In this document: one piece after another, positions 18,864 through 28,534 of the stretch | How positions within the stretch are numbered: the stretch's first letter is position 1 | Layout of the letters: each line of letters starts with the position of its first letter | Origin: Candidatus Gastranaerophilales bacterium | Lineage (GTDB): Bacteria > Cyanobacteriota > Vampirovibrionia > Gastranaerophilales > Gastranaerophilaceae | Direction: 5' to 3' | DNA length: 64,000 nucleotides | Assembly (NCBI GenBank): GCA_944326425.1 | Contig: CALVDX010000007.1 | Coordinates: 1 to 64,000, forward strand | Notes under the pieces: model-generated | Told to the model about the DNA's origin: nothing | Databases searched by the model: none | The model's input: the letters and a program-made list of their open reading frames with translations, nothing else | Program-made: the position numbers and the translations under genes

Positions 18864-19691
18864 TTATAACATGGACACATTTATCTTCCCGAATTTAGCC
18901 GATAAATCATCCAGATGATGCACTAAATATAGTTCCGGATCCAAATCTTTTTCACTTAAATCGATAATTGCACCCCATTCTGCTCTTCCGTGGTGTGCAG
19001 CAATCATTTTTGCTATATTTTTAAATCCTGCATTCATACAAATAGAAAAACCGTATTGTGAGTGCGTAAGCCAGTCTTTTCTGAAATTTTCATCATAATC
19101 TATCAATCCGGTTTCGGTATCGATTGTGTACTCAAAAATTTTGCCTATATCATGCAGCAGGCATGCCGCTATAACTTCGTCTTTATTAATTTTAGCCGCA
19201 AATAAAGGAATATTTACTTCTGCAAAACTCAGGCATTCCAGAGTGTGTACCATCAATCCGCCAATATAGTTATGGTGCATAAGTTTTGCTGCCGGAGACA
19301 CTTTGATTTTCTCTTCGTTTTCTTTATAAACACTCAGGGTGAATTCTTTTAATTCCTGATTAGAAATTCTGTCAATATATCCTGTTAGCTGTTTAAAGGC
19401 ATTATCCCGTTCTTGTTCGTTTAGCCCTGTTTTGGCTTCTTTTATTAATTCTAATGCCGAAACAAGGCAGTTGTTATATTTCTCGTTAAAAGAGCCTGAA
19501 ACAATTCTAAGAAGATTACCGGAACGAAAAAGCTTTGCATCAAGCCTGTTTAAGGTTTCTTCCCAGAGAATACAGTTAAGCAGGGATTCATCTGTGGTAT
19601 CTTTTAATTGAAGTTTTCCCATTTTTGTTCCTGCTTTTGTATCGCCTATAGAGAATACAACTACTTCATATATTGTTTCGGTACTAAACAT
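18864..19691 (-). CDS. HD-domain OB-fold protein, YhaM-like 3'-5' exoribonuclease
   Basis: The protein has 275 residues. The N-terminal 90 are an OB-like nucleic-acid-binding fold (GKLQLKDTTDESLLNCILWEE). The C-terminal part is an HD phosphohydrolase domain: HNYIGGLMVHTLECLSFAE, ACLLHDIGKIFEY, and LTHSQYGFSIC with MIAAHHG. This order is that of YhaM/Cbf1-type 3'-5' exoribonucleases. AGGAG precedes the ATG. Its stop is 25 bases before the thrB start, so the two probably share a transcript. Confidence 0.85.
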   Translation of the reverse strand: MFSTETIYEVVVFSIGDTKAGTKMGKLQLKDTTDESLLNCILWEETLNRLDAKLFRSGNLLRIVSGSFNEKYNNCLVSALELIKEAKTGLNEQERDNAFKQLTGYIDRISNQELKEFTLSVYKENEEKIKVSPAAKLMHHNYIGGLMVHTLECLSFAEVNIPLFAAKINKDEVIAACLLHDIGKIFEYTIDTETGLIDYDENFRKDWLTHSQYGFSICMNAGFKNIAKMIAAHHGRAEWGAIIDLSEKDLDPELYLVHHLDDLSAKFGKINVSML

Positions 19692-19790
19692 AACGACTCC
19701 TATATTTTACTGTTCTTTAGTACCATAATAGCAGAAACAGGGGTAAAGTTAAAAATCTTATACGCTGTGATTATATTTGCAAAACAAAAC

Positions 19791-19822
19791 AACGGATTTA
19801 AAATCCGTATTCCTCCGTTTTT
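19791..19822 (-). terminator. Terminator of the 83-residue gene
   Basis: ACGGATTT / AAATCCGT (19792-19799, 19801-19808) form a near-perfect palindrome. On the minus strand it is followed by TGTTTTGTTTT, and on the plus strand by CCGTTTTTT, so it may act in both directions. A second hairpin (CATCTT...AAGATG) lies within 19866-19891. No gene is seen in 19692-19908. Confidence 0.5.
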
Positions 19823-19908
19823 TGTTCTCTAAACCTAACAGAAACCCGCCATCCCCTCTGCTCTTCCATCTTCCCCCCTGGGCTGAAAGATGGGCGGTTG
19901 CCAGACTG

Positions 19909-20160
19909 TTAAGCCAGATAGTTAAAAGTTTCTTTTTGAGACTCGTCAGTGATTATCTTTTTTTCACAAAAGTCTTTCCATAATGCTATTTTATGGAACA
20001 TTTCTTCCATTGTATTTTGAGGAGTGCTGTTTTCCTTTTTTGCCCCAAAATAATTATAATGGTCGTAATGACTATTTTTTACTGCAGGTTTTGCAGTATT
20101 TCCCCCTAAATATGAATTGTTTTTCGCAGATGATAAACTGGAAATTGCAGACACTAACAT
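19909..20160 (-). CDS. Unknown small protein (83 residues)
   Basis: AAGGAGTG eight bases before the ATG supports translation. It starts MLVSAISSLSSAKNNSYLGG, has a polar linker rich in Asn/Lys/His/Tyr, and ends in an amphipathic helix (MEEMFHKIALWKDFCEKKI). No signal peptide or known domain is visible. It is divergent from the giant helical gene at 20380. Confidence 0.7.
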   Translation of the reverse strand: MLVSAISSLSSAKNNSYLGGNTAKPAVKNSHYDHYNYFGAKKENSTPQNTMEEMFHKIALWKDFCEKKIITDESQKETFNYLA

Positions 20161-20379
20161 GCAAAATTCACTCCTTCTAAACTAATTTTACCATGGAGAA
20201 AATAAAAAAACAATAATCCTGAAGCAGAATTTTTTTTAGTAATATAGTTTAATTTCGGGGCTATAATGTAACAAAATGTAAATATTCTTCAAAAAACGTT
20301 AAAGTTTTCTGCAAAAGATACCGTAATACAGAGAGTAATGTAGTACAGGTATGTGTTAATCCAAAGAAAGGAGAAATAT

Positions 20380-23292
20380 ATGACGACGGATGTATCACAA
20401 ATGATAGCAGAATACCGCGCTAAGAATCCGGTTGAGACACTATGTAAAACGGATAAAGAAGTGGCGAATATGATGCTTGCCCAACCCGGAGCATTGACTT
20501 ATCTTGAAATGGAAGCTCTAATGAAAGCATTTAGCGGAGAGCCGGATCCGATTGGCGATATGGCGGATTTTTCCGGTAAAAAAACATCAGAGGTTGATGA
20601 CAGCAAGTTTGCTAAGTATATGCCTCAAGGGGATGTTCCTGCACCTAAAGATTCTAAAAAAGGATGGCTGGCTGCTGCTATCGGCGGTGCAGTTGCTATC
20701 GGTGCAGCCTTTTTAACCAGAGGAAAAGGCGGTAAAGCAGTAGCAGCATTTGAAAAAGCCGCTGCCGGTAATGCCGGTAAGGTGTTCAAAGGTGTAGCCG
20801 GTGCCGCAGCAGGAGTGACAGGTGCAGCAGCACTGACAAGCTGCAGCGAGGATTTTACATACGCTCCGGACACAGATATAGATTTTAATGTTACATTTGA
20901 TATATCTGATCTTACGGTACGGTTAGATGAGCTTATTGCACAGAATTCTGCAAATACAGCATTATTTCAAAGCATGCTTGATTATATTGAAAAACTAACT
21001 GAAAACCAAGTAGAGCTTTCCAATACTATAAAAACCATGTTAAATGATATACTGACTATCTTAAATGATATGAAAACAGGTGATGATGAAAGAGCTGTTC
21101 TGCTGGAAAAGATTCTGGATGAAATCGTGAATGGAAAAGAAGAAAATCAACAATTGCTGAAAGATATTCTGGATATTATTAAGTCATTTAAAGATGAGCA
21201 AAGCGGCTTTAATAATATGGTAGTTGCGTTGTTGAATGAAATGCTTACTAAGCTTGACAGCATGGATAATACAAACAGAACATACTATGATAAGATACTG
21301 AATGCCATAAATGAACTTGCTATGGGAAATACTGAATCGGCAGAAAAATTTATGGATGTTCTCAACAAAATCTGGGAAGCTATTAATTCAGGAAATGAAA
21401 TTTCATCTAGTCAACGGGCAATTCTAGATGCAATCTTAACAGCAATTACAGAGATGAAGAATACTGCGCCTGAAGTTGCAGAGGAAATCTCCAGCTTCTT
21501 GAATCAGATACTTGATGCTGTTAATAAAAATAACAACCTTACATCAGAACAAACGGTTCTTATTAACGCAATTCTTGAGGCTGTTACCGGTATTCAAGAG
21601 GGAACTCCTGAAACAGTCGAAAAACTTACTGAATTCTTGCAGAAAATACTTGATGCAGTTAATGAAAATAACAACTTTACATCAGAGCAAACGGTTATTC
21701 TTAATGGAATTCTTGAAGCTGTTACTTCTCTTCAAAATTCTACTCCTGAAGCAGCTGAAAAACTTACAGCTATGCTGCAAAAAATTCTGGATTCTGTTAA
21801 CAACTGTACACAGGTTAATGTTGACGGATTTAATGCAGTTATTGAAGTTCTTAAATCTATTAAGGCTGCTGATGCTGAACAGGCAGAAAATATTGCTAAC
21901 CTAATAAGTGATATGTGGGAAGGTATTGTTGCCGGTAATCAGGAAATCATTAATGCTCTTAAAGAGCTTAGTACGTCCGGTGCTGCTAATAATAAAGAAC
22001 TTATGGAATTTATTCAAGGGCTTTATGATAACTCACAAATCAGTGCCGATGAACGTACTGATAAGATTGTTGATGCAATTAACAGTGTCGGTCAAATGGT
22101 TGCAAAACTTGAAGAAACTGTTAAGACTACAGGTGATGCTATTTCAAATGCTATTCAGGATCTTGGTACAAAACTGGATGCTCTTCTTAAAGCTTATCAG
22201 GAAGGCAATGCAACAACCCAGGATGTATTATCTGAACTGCGTACAATTATTAACGCCCTTAATGAAAATAACGGTTTAACCAGTACAACCAATGAATATC
22301 TGCAAGAACTTCTCAATAAAGCAGATCAAATAATTAATGGCGGCGGTGATTTTGTAGATTATACTGAAATCCTTAATCAAATCCTTGATGCAATCAACAA
22401 TGTTGCAGCCGGCATTGAAGATATTAAGATTGGCATGGGCGAAAACAATGACGATATTGTTGCTGCTTTAGAACAAATCATTAATAATCAAAATGTTCAA
22501 ACGGATGCGCTTAATGAATTTGCTGCCGCAAGTACTGCAAATCAACAAAAATTGATTGAACAAGGTAATACAATTATTGAAAAATTAGAAAAAATCAGCG
22601 GTGACTTAGGCCAAGGTATTGCTACCATAATAGAAAAGCTAAAAGACAGCGATGCACAGCTTGCTGCGGAACTGGCGGCATTAACCGAGGCTCTTGGGCT
22701 TAAGATGGATGATAATGCTCAGGATATCGTAAATGCAATCAACGGTTTGGAAGGTAATCTGACAGCTATTGAAGAGGCTATTAAAAACCTGATCGATGTT
22801 GCAGGCAATGATAATCTTGATTTAACAACTACAAATAACTTAATACAAACAGTTATTAACCTGTTAAGTAATCAAAGCGATCCTGCTTTTGACCTAAGTG
22901 AAGTTACTTCATTACTTGCTGCAAACAACGATTTGTTGGAACAGCTGCTTAATAAAGAAACAGGCGGGTCAATTGATACCGGTGCAATAGAAAATGCATT
23001 GGCAGAGATATTAGATGTTATACGTAACATGAATGTTGGCGGCGGATCAGGAGGTGTAGATCTTACTACAACAAACAACCTGATACAAACCTGTATCAAC
23101 CAGTTGTCACTGTTAGTACAAGCGCAGTCTACAAATGCAGATATCATGGCAAGTGTAACAAATCTTGGAACGCAGTTGACAGAAGTTATTTCCAACTTGC
23201 AATCAGGTAATGTTACTACTGATGAAATTAATGCTAAACTCGATGAAATTATGGATGCTATTAATCAGCTTTCAAATAGTATTAATTCATAA
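20380..23292 (+). CDS. Giant helical repeat protein with internal lipobox-like LTSC
   Basis: The protein has 970 residues from ATG 20380, which follows AAAGGAGAA; an in-frame ATG 27 bases earlier lacks such a site. Residues 1-90 are a globular helical start. Residues about 95-155 hold two hydrophobic Ala/Gly stretches and end in LTSC (Cys155), which has the form of a lipobox but lies far from the N-terminus. The rest is almost wholly amphipathic helix built of repeats. The clearest are three 46-residue copies at about 347-484 (pattern ILEAVT..Q..TPE..EKLT..LQKILDAVN.NN..TSEQT), and a later VDLTTTNNLIQT pair. The function is unknown; a long rod or surface fibre is one possibility. Confidence 0.85.
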   Translation: MTTDVSQMIAEYRAKNPVETLCKTDKEVANMMLAQPGALTYLEMEALMKAFSGEPDPIGDMADFSGKKTSEVDDSKFAKYMPQGDVPAPKDSKKGWLAAAIGGAVAIGAAFLTRGKGGKAVAAFEKAAAGNAGKVFKGVAGAAAGVTGAAALTSCSEDFTYAPDTDIDFNVTFDISDLTVRLDELIAQNSANTALFQSMLDYIEKLTENQVELSNTIKTMLNDILTILNDMKTGDDERAVLLEKILDEIVNGKEENQQLLKDILDIIKSFKDEQSGFNNMVVALLNEMLTKLDSMDNTNRTYYDKILNAINELAMGNTESAEKFMDVLNKIWEAINSGNEISSSQRAILDAILTAITEMKNTAPEVAEEISSFLNQILDAVNKNNNLTSEQTVLINAILEAVTGIQEGTPETVEKLTEFLQKILDAVNENNNFTSEQTVILNGILEAVTSLQNSTPEAAEKLTAMLQKILDSVNNCTQVNVDGFNAVIEVLKSIKAADAEQAENIANLISDMWEGIVAGNQEIINALKELSTSGAANNKELMEFIQGLYDNSQISADERTDKIVDAINSVGQMVAKLEETVKTTGDAISNAIQDLGTKLDALLKAYQEGNATTQDVLSELRTIINALNENNGLTSTTNEYLQELLNKADQIINGGGDFVDYTEILNQILDAINNVAAGIEDIKIGMGENNDDIVAALEQIINNQNVQTDALNEFAAASTANQQKLIEQGNTIIEKLEKISGDLGQGIATIIEKLKDSDAQLAAELAALTEALGLKMDDNAQDIVNAINGLEGNLTAIEEAIKNLIDVAGNDNLDLTTTNNLIQTVINLLSNQSDPAFDLSEVTSLLAANNDLLEQLLNKETGGSIDTGAIENALAEILDVIRNMNVGGGSGGVDLTTTNNLIQTCINQLSLLVQAQSTNADIMASVTNLGTQLTEVISNLQSGNVTTDEINAKLDEIMDAINQLSNSINS

Positions 23293-23312
23293 GTTGTACA
23301 AACAAAGCAGAG

Positions 23313-23345
23313 GGGCGCGGTTTATGCAAGCCGCGCCTTTTTTTT
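23313..23345 (+). terminator. Rho-independent terminator of the helical repeat gene
   Basis: GGCGCGG (23314-23320) pairs with CCGCGCC (23331-23337) across a 10-base loop, followed by eight T. It lies 21 bases after the stop codon and is the cleanest terminator in the window. Confidence 0.93.
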
Positions 23346-23487
23346 GTTATCAAAGGAACAACAGAAGGTTCATGTGTTTGGGCTTATATTTCGTTCTGAT
23401 TTATTATTGCTTTTTCTGCGCCACTTATACTTTATTCTTTTCCCCTTCCTTGCCTTGTGTTATAATACTCTGTAAAAAGAGGAATTT

Positions 23488-24486
23488 ATGAGAACGATTA
23501 CATTAATTCAAGGCGACGGGATTGGACCGGAAATAACAGAAGCTGTTGTAAAAGTTATTGATGCGGCCGGCTGCGATATTGACTGGGATTTACAGACTGC
23601 CGGGGCGGATGTTATAGAAAAGGAAGGAACACCGCTTCCCGAACGCGTACTGGATTCGGTTCGTAAAAATGGTGCAGCTCTGAAGTCACCGGTCACAACG
23701 CCTATAGGAAAAGGGTTTAGATCGGTTAACGTTGCTTTACGGAAAGAGCTTGATTTGTATGCTAATCTGCGCCCCTGCTGTAATATTCCTTCTGTTAAAA
23801 CACGGTATGATAACGTGGACATTGTGGTTGTAAGGGAAAATACAGAGGATTTATATGCCGGAGTTGAGGAAAAAATTGATGATAATACGGCGCATAGTAT
23901 AAAAATTATTACAAGGCAGGCTTCGGAGAGAATAGCTGAGTTCGCATTTGAGTATGCTCTTAAAAATAACAGAAAACAGGTTTCTGCAGTTACGAAGGCT
24001 AATATTTGCAAACTTTCTGACGGCTTATTCCTTGATGCAGCAAGAAGTGTTGCGGAAAAATATCCGCAAATACAGTACAGAGAAATTCTTGTTGATAACT
24101 GCTGTATGCAGTTAGTGCAAAATCCCTGCCAGTTTGATGTTCTGCTTTTGCCAAATTTGTACGGCGATATAGTTTCAGATCTTACAGCCGGATTAATCGG
24201 CGGCCTTGGAGTTGCACAGGGGGCTAATATTGGTAAAAATTGCGCGGTTTTTGAACCTGTTCACGGTTCGGCGCCGGATATTGCGGGGCAAAACAAAGCT
24301 AATCCTACGGCTATTATACTTAGCGCCGTTGAAATGCTAAATTATATTGGTGAAACGAAAAAAGGTTTAATAATAAAAAATGCATTGTTTAATACTTTCC
24401 GGCAGGGAATATGCACTGCAGATTTGGGCGGAACATATTCTTGTACGGCATTTACAGATGCAGTTATAAAAAATTTACAGGAGTAA
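23488..24486 (+). CDS. Isocitrate/isopropylmalate dehydrogenase-family protein, probably NAD-isocitrate dehydrogenase
   Basis: This is an oxidative decarboxylase of a 2-hydroxy diacid, 332 residues. It shows LIQGDGIGPEIT, LYANLRPCCNIPSVKTRYDN, VVRENTEDLYAGVEE, VTKANICKLSDGLF, LYGDIVSDLTAGLIGGLG and PVHGSAPDIAGQNKANPTA. ANLRPC and RENTEDLYAG favour isocitrate dehydrogenase over LeuB, and no leu genes are adjacent, but homoisocitrate or tartrate-type activity cannot be excluded. A GAGGAA site precedes the ATG. Confidence 0.88.
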   Translation: MRTITLIQGDGIGPEITEAVVKVIDAAGCDIDWDLQTAGADVIEKEGTPLPERVLDSVRKNGAALKSPVTTPIGKGFRSVNVALRKELDLYANLRPCCNIPSVKTRYDNVDIVVVRENTEDLYAGVEEKIDDNTAHSIKIITRQASERIAEFAFEYALKNNRKQVSAVTKANICKLSDGLFLDAARSVAEKYPQIQYREILVDNCCMQLVQNPCQFDVLLLPNLYGDIVSDLTAGLIGGLGVAQGANIGKNCAVFEPVHGSAPDIAGQNKANPTAIILSAVEMLNYIGETKKGLIIKNALFNTFRQGICTADLGGTYSCTAFTDAVIKNLQE

Positions 24487-24491
24487 AAATT

Positions 24492-25079
24492 ATGACAGTG
24501 TTAGAAAAAACAGTTAAATTTGATCCGGGCTGGGGCAGCTATGTGCTTGTTTATTCAGGCAGTGTGGAGTATTTATACAAGGATATTAATAAATTTAAAA
24601 ACCTTAGCCAGCGAAGTTTTAAATTTAAGCAATATTTCCCTAAAATATTAAAGCTCCTTGAAAATAATATAGGCTTTTACCTCGGCTGTCTTTTGTGGGC
24701 GGTTTATTTGAAAAATTCCGGTGATGCAGAATTTGTTGGTAATCATTGTCTCGGGCAAAAATACGATGAAAAGTCGCCTGATTTGGAAATTGATTATATT
24801 TTGACAAGTATAGATAAATTGAAAGCGGATTATAAATACTATACAGGCAAGACTACAGATTTTCCGGAAATTTATAAACTGGTTCTTGTTACTTACAACG
24901 AGTTTTCGGAAATAAACAAGGGTTTTACGGAAACTTATAATACAATTGATTTGAAATTGCCGGCAAATCTTAAAACTCCTTCTAAAGAAGATTTGGAAAA
25001 AATCAATTCTGCAATAGAGTCAGTTGTTGAATCCGGAAATCTGGAAGAACTTATCCCGCTTGCAGGTATTATATTATAA
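24492..25079 (+). CDS. Unknown 195-residue protein
   Basis: The start is ATG 24492, with AGGAG eight bases upstream inside the end of the dehydrogenase gene; the longer frame from 24411 would overlap that gene by 76 bases and is not supported. The sequence is mainly helical (FKFKQYFPKILKLLENNIGFYLGCLLWAVYL) with an acidic C-terminal half. No known motif is seen. Five bases separate it from the dehydrogenase stop, so they are likely co-transcribed. Confidence 0.7.
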   Translation: MTVLEKTVKFDPGWGSYVLVYSGSVEYLYKDINKFKNLSQRSFKFKQYFPKILKLLENNIGFYLGCLLWAVYLKNSGDAEFVGNHCLGQKYDEKSPDLEIDYILTSIDKLKADYKYYTGKTTDFPEIYKLVLVTYNEFSEINKGFTETYNTIDLKLPANLKTPSKEDLEKINSAIESVVESGNLEELIPLAGIIL

Positions 25080-25117
25080 AGGCAGCAGAATGATGTTTGG
25101 AGAAAGGCACAGCAGTT

Positions 25118-26866
25118 ATGGAATACGTACGTATAATAAACAGTGCAAGGGGGCTTGAAAAAGCAGATCTTGTTATCAAAAATGCAGGTGTTGTAAATGT
25201 CTTGACCGATGAAATCTATAAAGCCGATATTGCAATAACAGATGGTGTTATTGCAGGTGTTGGCAATGATTACTCAGGTATTCGTGAAATTGATGCAAGA
25301 GGAAAGTTTGTAACTCCGTCTTTTATAGATGGTCACGTCCACCTTGAAAGTTCTATGCTGATGCCGTCAGAGTTCGCCAAACTGGTTGTACCTTGCGGGA
25401 CTACGACAGTTATTGCAGATCCGCATGAAATATCCAATGTTCTCGGACTTCATGGTATAAGTTTTCTTAAAAACGCTGTTGAAGGACTGCCGTTGGATGT
25501 ATATTGTACTCTTCCTTCCTGCGTGCCTGCTACGGGATTTGAAACTTCGGGGTTTGATTTACAAAGTTATGATTTATCAATGCTTATTGACCGTCCCTGG
25601 GTTTTGGGATTGGCGGAAATGATGAATTTTACAGGAGTGCTTAACAATGATCCTGTTGTTTTGTCTAAAATAGAACTTGCCAGACAGTACAACAAACGTA
25701 TTGACGGGCATGCTCCGCAATTAACCGGAAAAGATTTGTGCGCGTATGCAGCGGCCGGCGTGGCTTCTGATCATGAGTGTACAACTCCGGAGGAAGCTGT
25801 CGAAAAATTAAGACTCGGTATGTATCTTATGATACGCGAGGGAACGGCTGCCAAAGATTTGGAAGCCCTGATTCCTGTTCTTCTTTCCTGCAACACGGAT
25901 AAGTGTTTATTTGTAACGGATGATCGTCATCCGCATGATTTGAAACCTCATATTAACGGGATGGTAAAAATGTGTGTCAAAGCCGGATTGAGTCCTGTTA
26001 AGGCGGTAAGAATTGCGAGCCTTAATACTGCGGAGTATTTTGGATTAAAGAATTTAGGTGCCATAGCTCCCGGGTATAAGGCGGATTTACTGATTTTGCC
26101 TGATTTAGACAACTTTGAACCCGAACTTGTGTTAAAGAACGGTAATATTGTTGCACAGGACGGCAAACTCTTATATGAAATTAATTCCTCAATTCAGGGA
26201 ACTGCACGCGGGTCTGTAAATGTCCGTTGGATTGAACGTTCGGATTTCAAAATAGAGGCCGGCGGCGATAACAAAAGTCCTGTAGCACGGGTCAATGCTA
26301 TACAGGTAATACCAAATCAGCTTATTACAAAAATATATGATGCAAACGTGAATATAATAAACGGTTATGCTGAACCTAATCTGGATGATGATATTCTGAA
26401 AATTTGTGTAATAGAACGCCATAGAGCCTCCGGAAACATTGGGCGCGGGTTTGTGAGAGGGTTTAATCTTAAGTCGGGGGCTATAGCGTCAACTGTTGCC
26501 CATGATTCACATAATATGGTTATTATAGGAACAAATGATGAAGATATGTATCGTGCTGCAGTAAGGCTTATAAAACTTCAGGGCGGCAAGGTGGTTGTAA
26601 ATAATGGTGAAATTCTTGCAGAGCTTCCGCTGCCGATTGCAGGGCTTATTTCAGATAGGGATTATGAGTATGTAATCAATCAGTGTGATGCTTTAAATAA
26701 TGCTGCCGCGGGGCTTGGCTGCACCCTCAATGATCCTTTTATGGCAATGGGATTTTTATCCCTGCCGGTTATTCCTGAAATTAAGATTACTGATAAAGGT
26801 GTGTTTGATACTGGCAAATTTGATTTTATAGATATTTTTTCAGAGACAGGTGCTGTTGTAAAATAG
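25118..26866 (+). CDS. ade: Adenine deaminase
   Basis: Adenine deaminase converts adenine to hypoxanthine and ammonia in purine salvage. It is an amidohydrolase-superfamily metalloenzyme of 582 residues, typical length. Visible motifs: DGHVHLESSMLMPSEFAKLVVPCGTTTVIADPHE near residue 65, GHAPQLTGKDLCAYAAAGVASDHE, TDDRHPHDL, and the C-terminal AHDSHNMVIIGTNDEDM. The ATG at 25118 has GGAGAAAGG upstream; an in-frame TTG at 25097 is the alternative. It lies in the same orientation as the isocitrate dehydrogenase-like gene. Confidence 0.95.
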   Translation: MEYVRIINSARGLEKADLVIKNAGVVNVLTDEIYKADIAITDGVIAGVGNDYSGIREIDARGKFVTPSFIDGHVHLESSMLMPSEFAKLVVPCGTTTVIADPHEISNVLGLHGISFLKNAVEGLPLDVYCTLPSCVPATGFETSGFDLQSYDLSMLIDRPWVLGLAEMMNFTGVLNNDPVVLSKIELARQYNKRIDGHAPQLTGKDLCAYAAAGVASDHECTTPEEAVEKLRLGMYLMIREGTAAKDLEALIPVLLSCNTDKCLFVTDDRHPHDLKPHINGMVKMCVKAGLSPVKAVRIASLNTAEYFGLKNLGAIAPGYKADLLILPDLDNFEPELVLKNGNIVAQDGKLLYEINSSIQGTARGSVNVRWIERSDFKIEAGGDNKSPVARVNAIQVIPNQLITKIYDANVNIINGYAEPNLDDDILKICVIERHRASGNIGRGFVRGFNLKSGAIASTVAHDSHNMVIIGTNDEDMYRAAVRLIKLQGGKVVVNNGEILAELPLPIAGLISDRDYEYVINQCDALNNAAAGLGCTLNDPFMAMGFLSLPVIPEIKITDKGVFDTGKFDFIDIFSETGAVVK

Positions 26867-26867
26867 C

Positions 26868-27284
26868 TTAAATATTATATTTTTTTTCAAAGAAGGGTAA
26901 TAATTTTAAAACAGTGCTCACTTCATTCTCTTCATCCTGCCAGCATTGAGTTGTTCTTGTTAGTGTGCCGTCCTCCATCGCGCGCTTAATTAGTACTGCA
27001 TAGTTAATATTTACGAAGTCGATTTTTGATAATTTTTCAAGATAAAAATCACTCCCGCCGCAGTTGTGGCAAAATTTTTCGGCGGGAATGATGCTTTCGC
27101 CCTTCTTCACGCTTTGTAATCTTACCCCGCAGCACTTGCAGCGGGTTATGTACCACTCATTAACAATATATCTGCCGCAATCAGGACAGTATTCTCCGTC
27201 AGATAACGGTGAAACCTTGTCATGCTGACATTCGCTTTTGGGTATAAGATTGTAAACTAATTCAAGAAACAGATTGTTTATCAT
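26868..27284 (-). CDS. Multi-zinc-ribbon protein of unknown function
   Basis: The protein has 138 residues with three CxxC-type pairs: CPDCG, CKCCG and CHNCGG (about residues 33-80), plus Cys19. This suggests two zinc ribbons. The C-terminal third is helical (LIKRAMEDGTLTRTTQCWQDEENEVSTVLKLL). GGAG precedes the ATG. No family is recognised, and nothing adjacent suggests a role. Confidence 0.75.
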   Translation of the reverse strand: MINNLFLELVYNLIPKSECQHDKVSPLSDGEYCPDCGRYIVNEWYITRCKCCGVRLQSVKKGESIIPAEKFCHNCGGSDFYLEKLSKIDFVNINYAVLIKRAMEDGTLTRTTQCWQDEENEVSTVLKLLPFFEKKYNI

Positions 27285-27387
27285 AGTAGGGTTACTCCAT
27301 ATGTACAGTTATTGTTTTAATAATACTTTTATTTATGTCAATATTATGCTATGATTTTTTTACTTGTAATACGGAATAAAGCAGAAA

Positions 27388-28410
27388 ATGGATAATACAG
27401 TATTTTCAATAATATTACCTGTGTATAATGTTGAGCAATATTTGCGGGAATGTCTGGATAGTATTATAAACCAGACTTTTCAAGAGTTTGAGGTAATCTG
27501 TATTGATGACGGGTCGACTGATAATTCGTTCTCCGTATTACAGGAATACGCACAAAAAGATAAACGTTTCAAAATCTTCAGGCAAGAAAATCAAGGCTCT
27601 GGTATCGCTAGAAATTATGGAATAAACACAGCTAAAGGCAAGTATCTGGTATTTGTTGATCCTGATGATTGGGTTGTCCAGGATTATCTGGAGCAATTAT
27701 ACGATGCGTTTAAAGAATCGGGTGCAGATGTTCTTCAGTTTGATTATATGAAATATAATGATATATCAAAAAAAGGAAAACCGCGTACTTATGGTTACGA
27801 ATTAAAAAAATCCGGCGGGAAGAAAAATATTTTCAAAGACCCGTATTATGACCGGTCGGATTTAAAACTGTATATTCGCGGGATGGTGTGGGATAAAGCG
27901 TATACTCTTAATTTTATAAGAAGTAAGCATCTAAAACTTGCACCTACTAGAATTGGACAAGATAATTTGTTTTCAATCGGAGCGGTTTTAACGGCGGACA
28001 AAATATTTTATTTAAACAAATACTTGTATTATTATCGTACAAGACCCGGTTCTGCGGTTAACAAGGTTACTAAAAAAGCTTTTTGTGTATTTGATAATAT
28101 ACAATATGTACATGATTTTCTGAAAGAAAAAAATCTTTTTGACGAATGCTACGAGGATTTTGCGGAATACAAAATACAACATCTGCGTTTATTCTATAAT
28201 CTTATTCCTGAAGAATTAAAAAATGATTATATTGAACAGACAAAAGGAATTCTTTCAGAGAGTGAATATAAAAGGCTTTATCACCAAATTAAAACAAAAA
28301 ACCGTTCATTTTTACAACAAGTTTTTTCAATCGGCAATAAGTATGATAATGCCGTAAAGAGCAAAATAGTAACAATTCTTGGCATTGATTTTGAGATTGG
28401 TAAAAAATAA
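27388..28410 (+). CDS. Family 2 glycosyltransferase
   Basis: The protein has 340 residues. The GT-A nucleotide-sugar binding region is plain: FSIILPVYNVEQYLRECLDSIINQTF, EVICIDDGSTDNS, GSGIARNYGINTAKGKYLVFVDPDDW (about residues 73-98, DPD as metal-binding DxD). The C-terminal part is positively charged and helical. The donor and acceptor are unknown; an LPS or capsule role is plausible given kdsB nearby, but is not shown. No strong Shine-Dalgarno is visible. Confidence 0.92.
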   Translation: MDNTVFSIILPVYNVEQYLRECLDSIINQTFQEFEVICIDDGSTDNSFSVLQEYAQKDKRFKIFRQENQGSGIARNYGINTAKGKYLVFVDPDDWVVQDYLEQLYDAFKESGADVLQFDYMKYNDISKKGKPRTYGYELKKSGGKKNIFKDPYYDRSDLKLYIRGMVWDKAYTLNFIRSKHLKLAPTRIGQDNLFSIGAVLTADKIFYLNKYLYYYRTRPGSAVNKVTKKAFCVFDNIQYVHDFLKEKNLFDECYEDFAEYKIQHLRLFYNLIPEELKNDYIEQTKGILSESEYKRLYHQIKTKNRSFLQQVFSIGNKYDNAVKSKIVTILGIDFEIGKK

Positions 28411-28422
28411 CTGCGTATTATC

Positions 28423-28440
28423 GTTACAAAAATTTGTAAA
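28423..28440. promoter_or_regulatory. Inverted TTACAAA box upstream of accD
   Basis: GTTACAAA-AA-TTTGTAAA is an inverted version of the HLR1-like box. It ends 26 bases before a good -10 (TATAAT, 28467-28472), so it lies at or just above the -35 position of the accD promoter. Confidence 0.45.
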
Positions 28441-28466
28441 CTTCTGGACTGAGGTTTTTTTGGGTG

Positions 28467-28472
28467 TATAAT
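28467..28472 (+). promoter_or_regulatory. accD promoter -10
   Basis: TATAAT with a TG two bases upstream (extended -10). No consensus -35 is seen; the inverted TTACAAA box lies upstream instead. Confidence 0.5.
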
Positions 28473-28534
28473 ATAAATGTATTTTTTTATAATAATTTTG
28501 TGTATTAGTTTATAAACGGAGTTTGATAGTATTT

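Noticed and set aside
21512-22279. Two overlapping-frame plus-strand ORFs inside the helical repeat gene
   Set aside because: They arise from the repeated DNA read in another frame and contain only Leu/Lys-rich low-complexity sequence.
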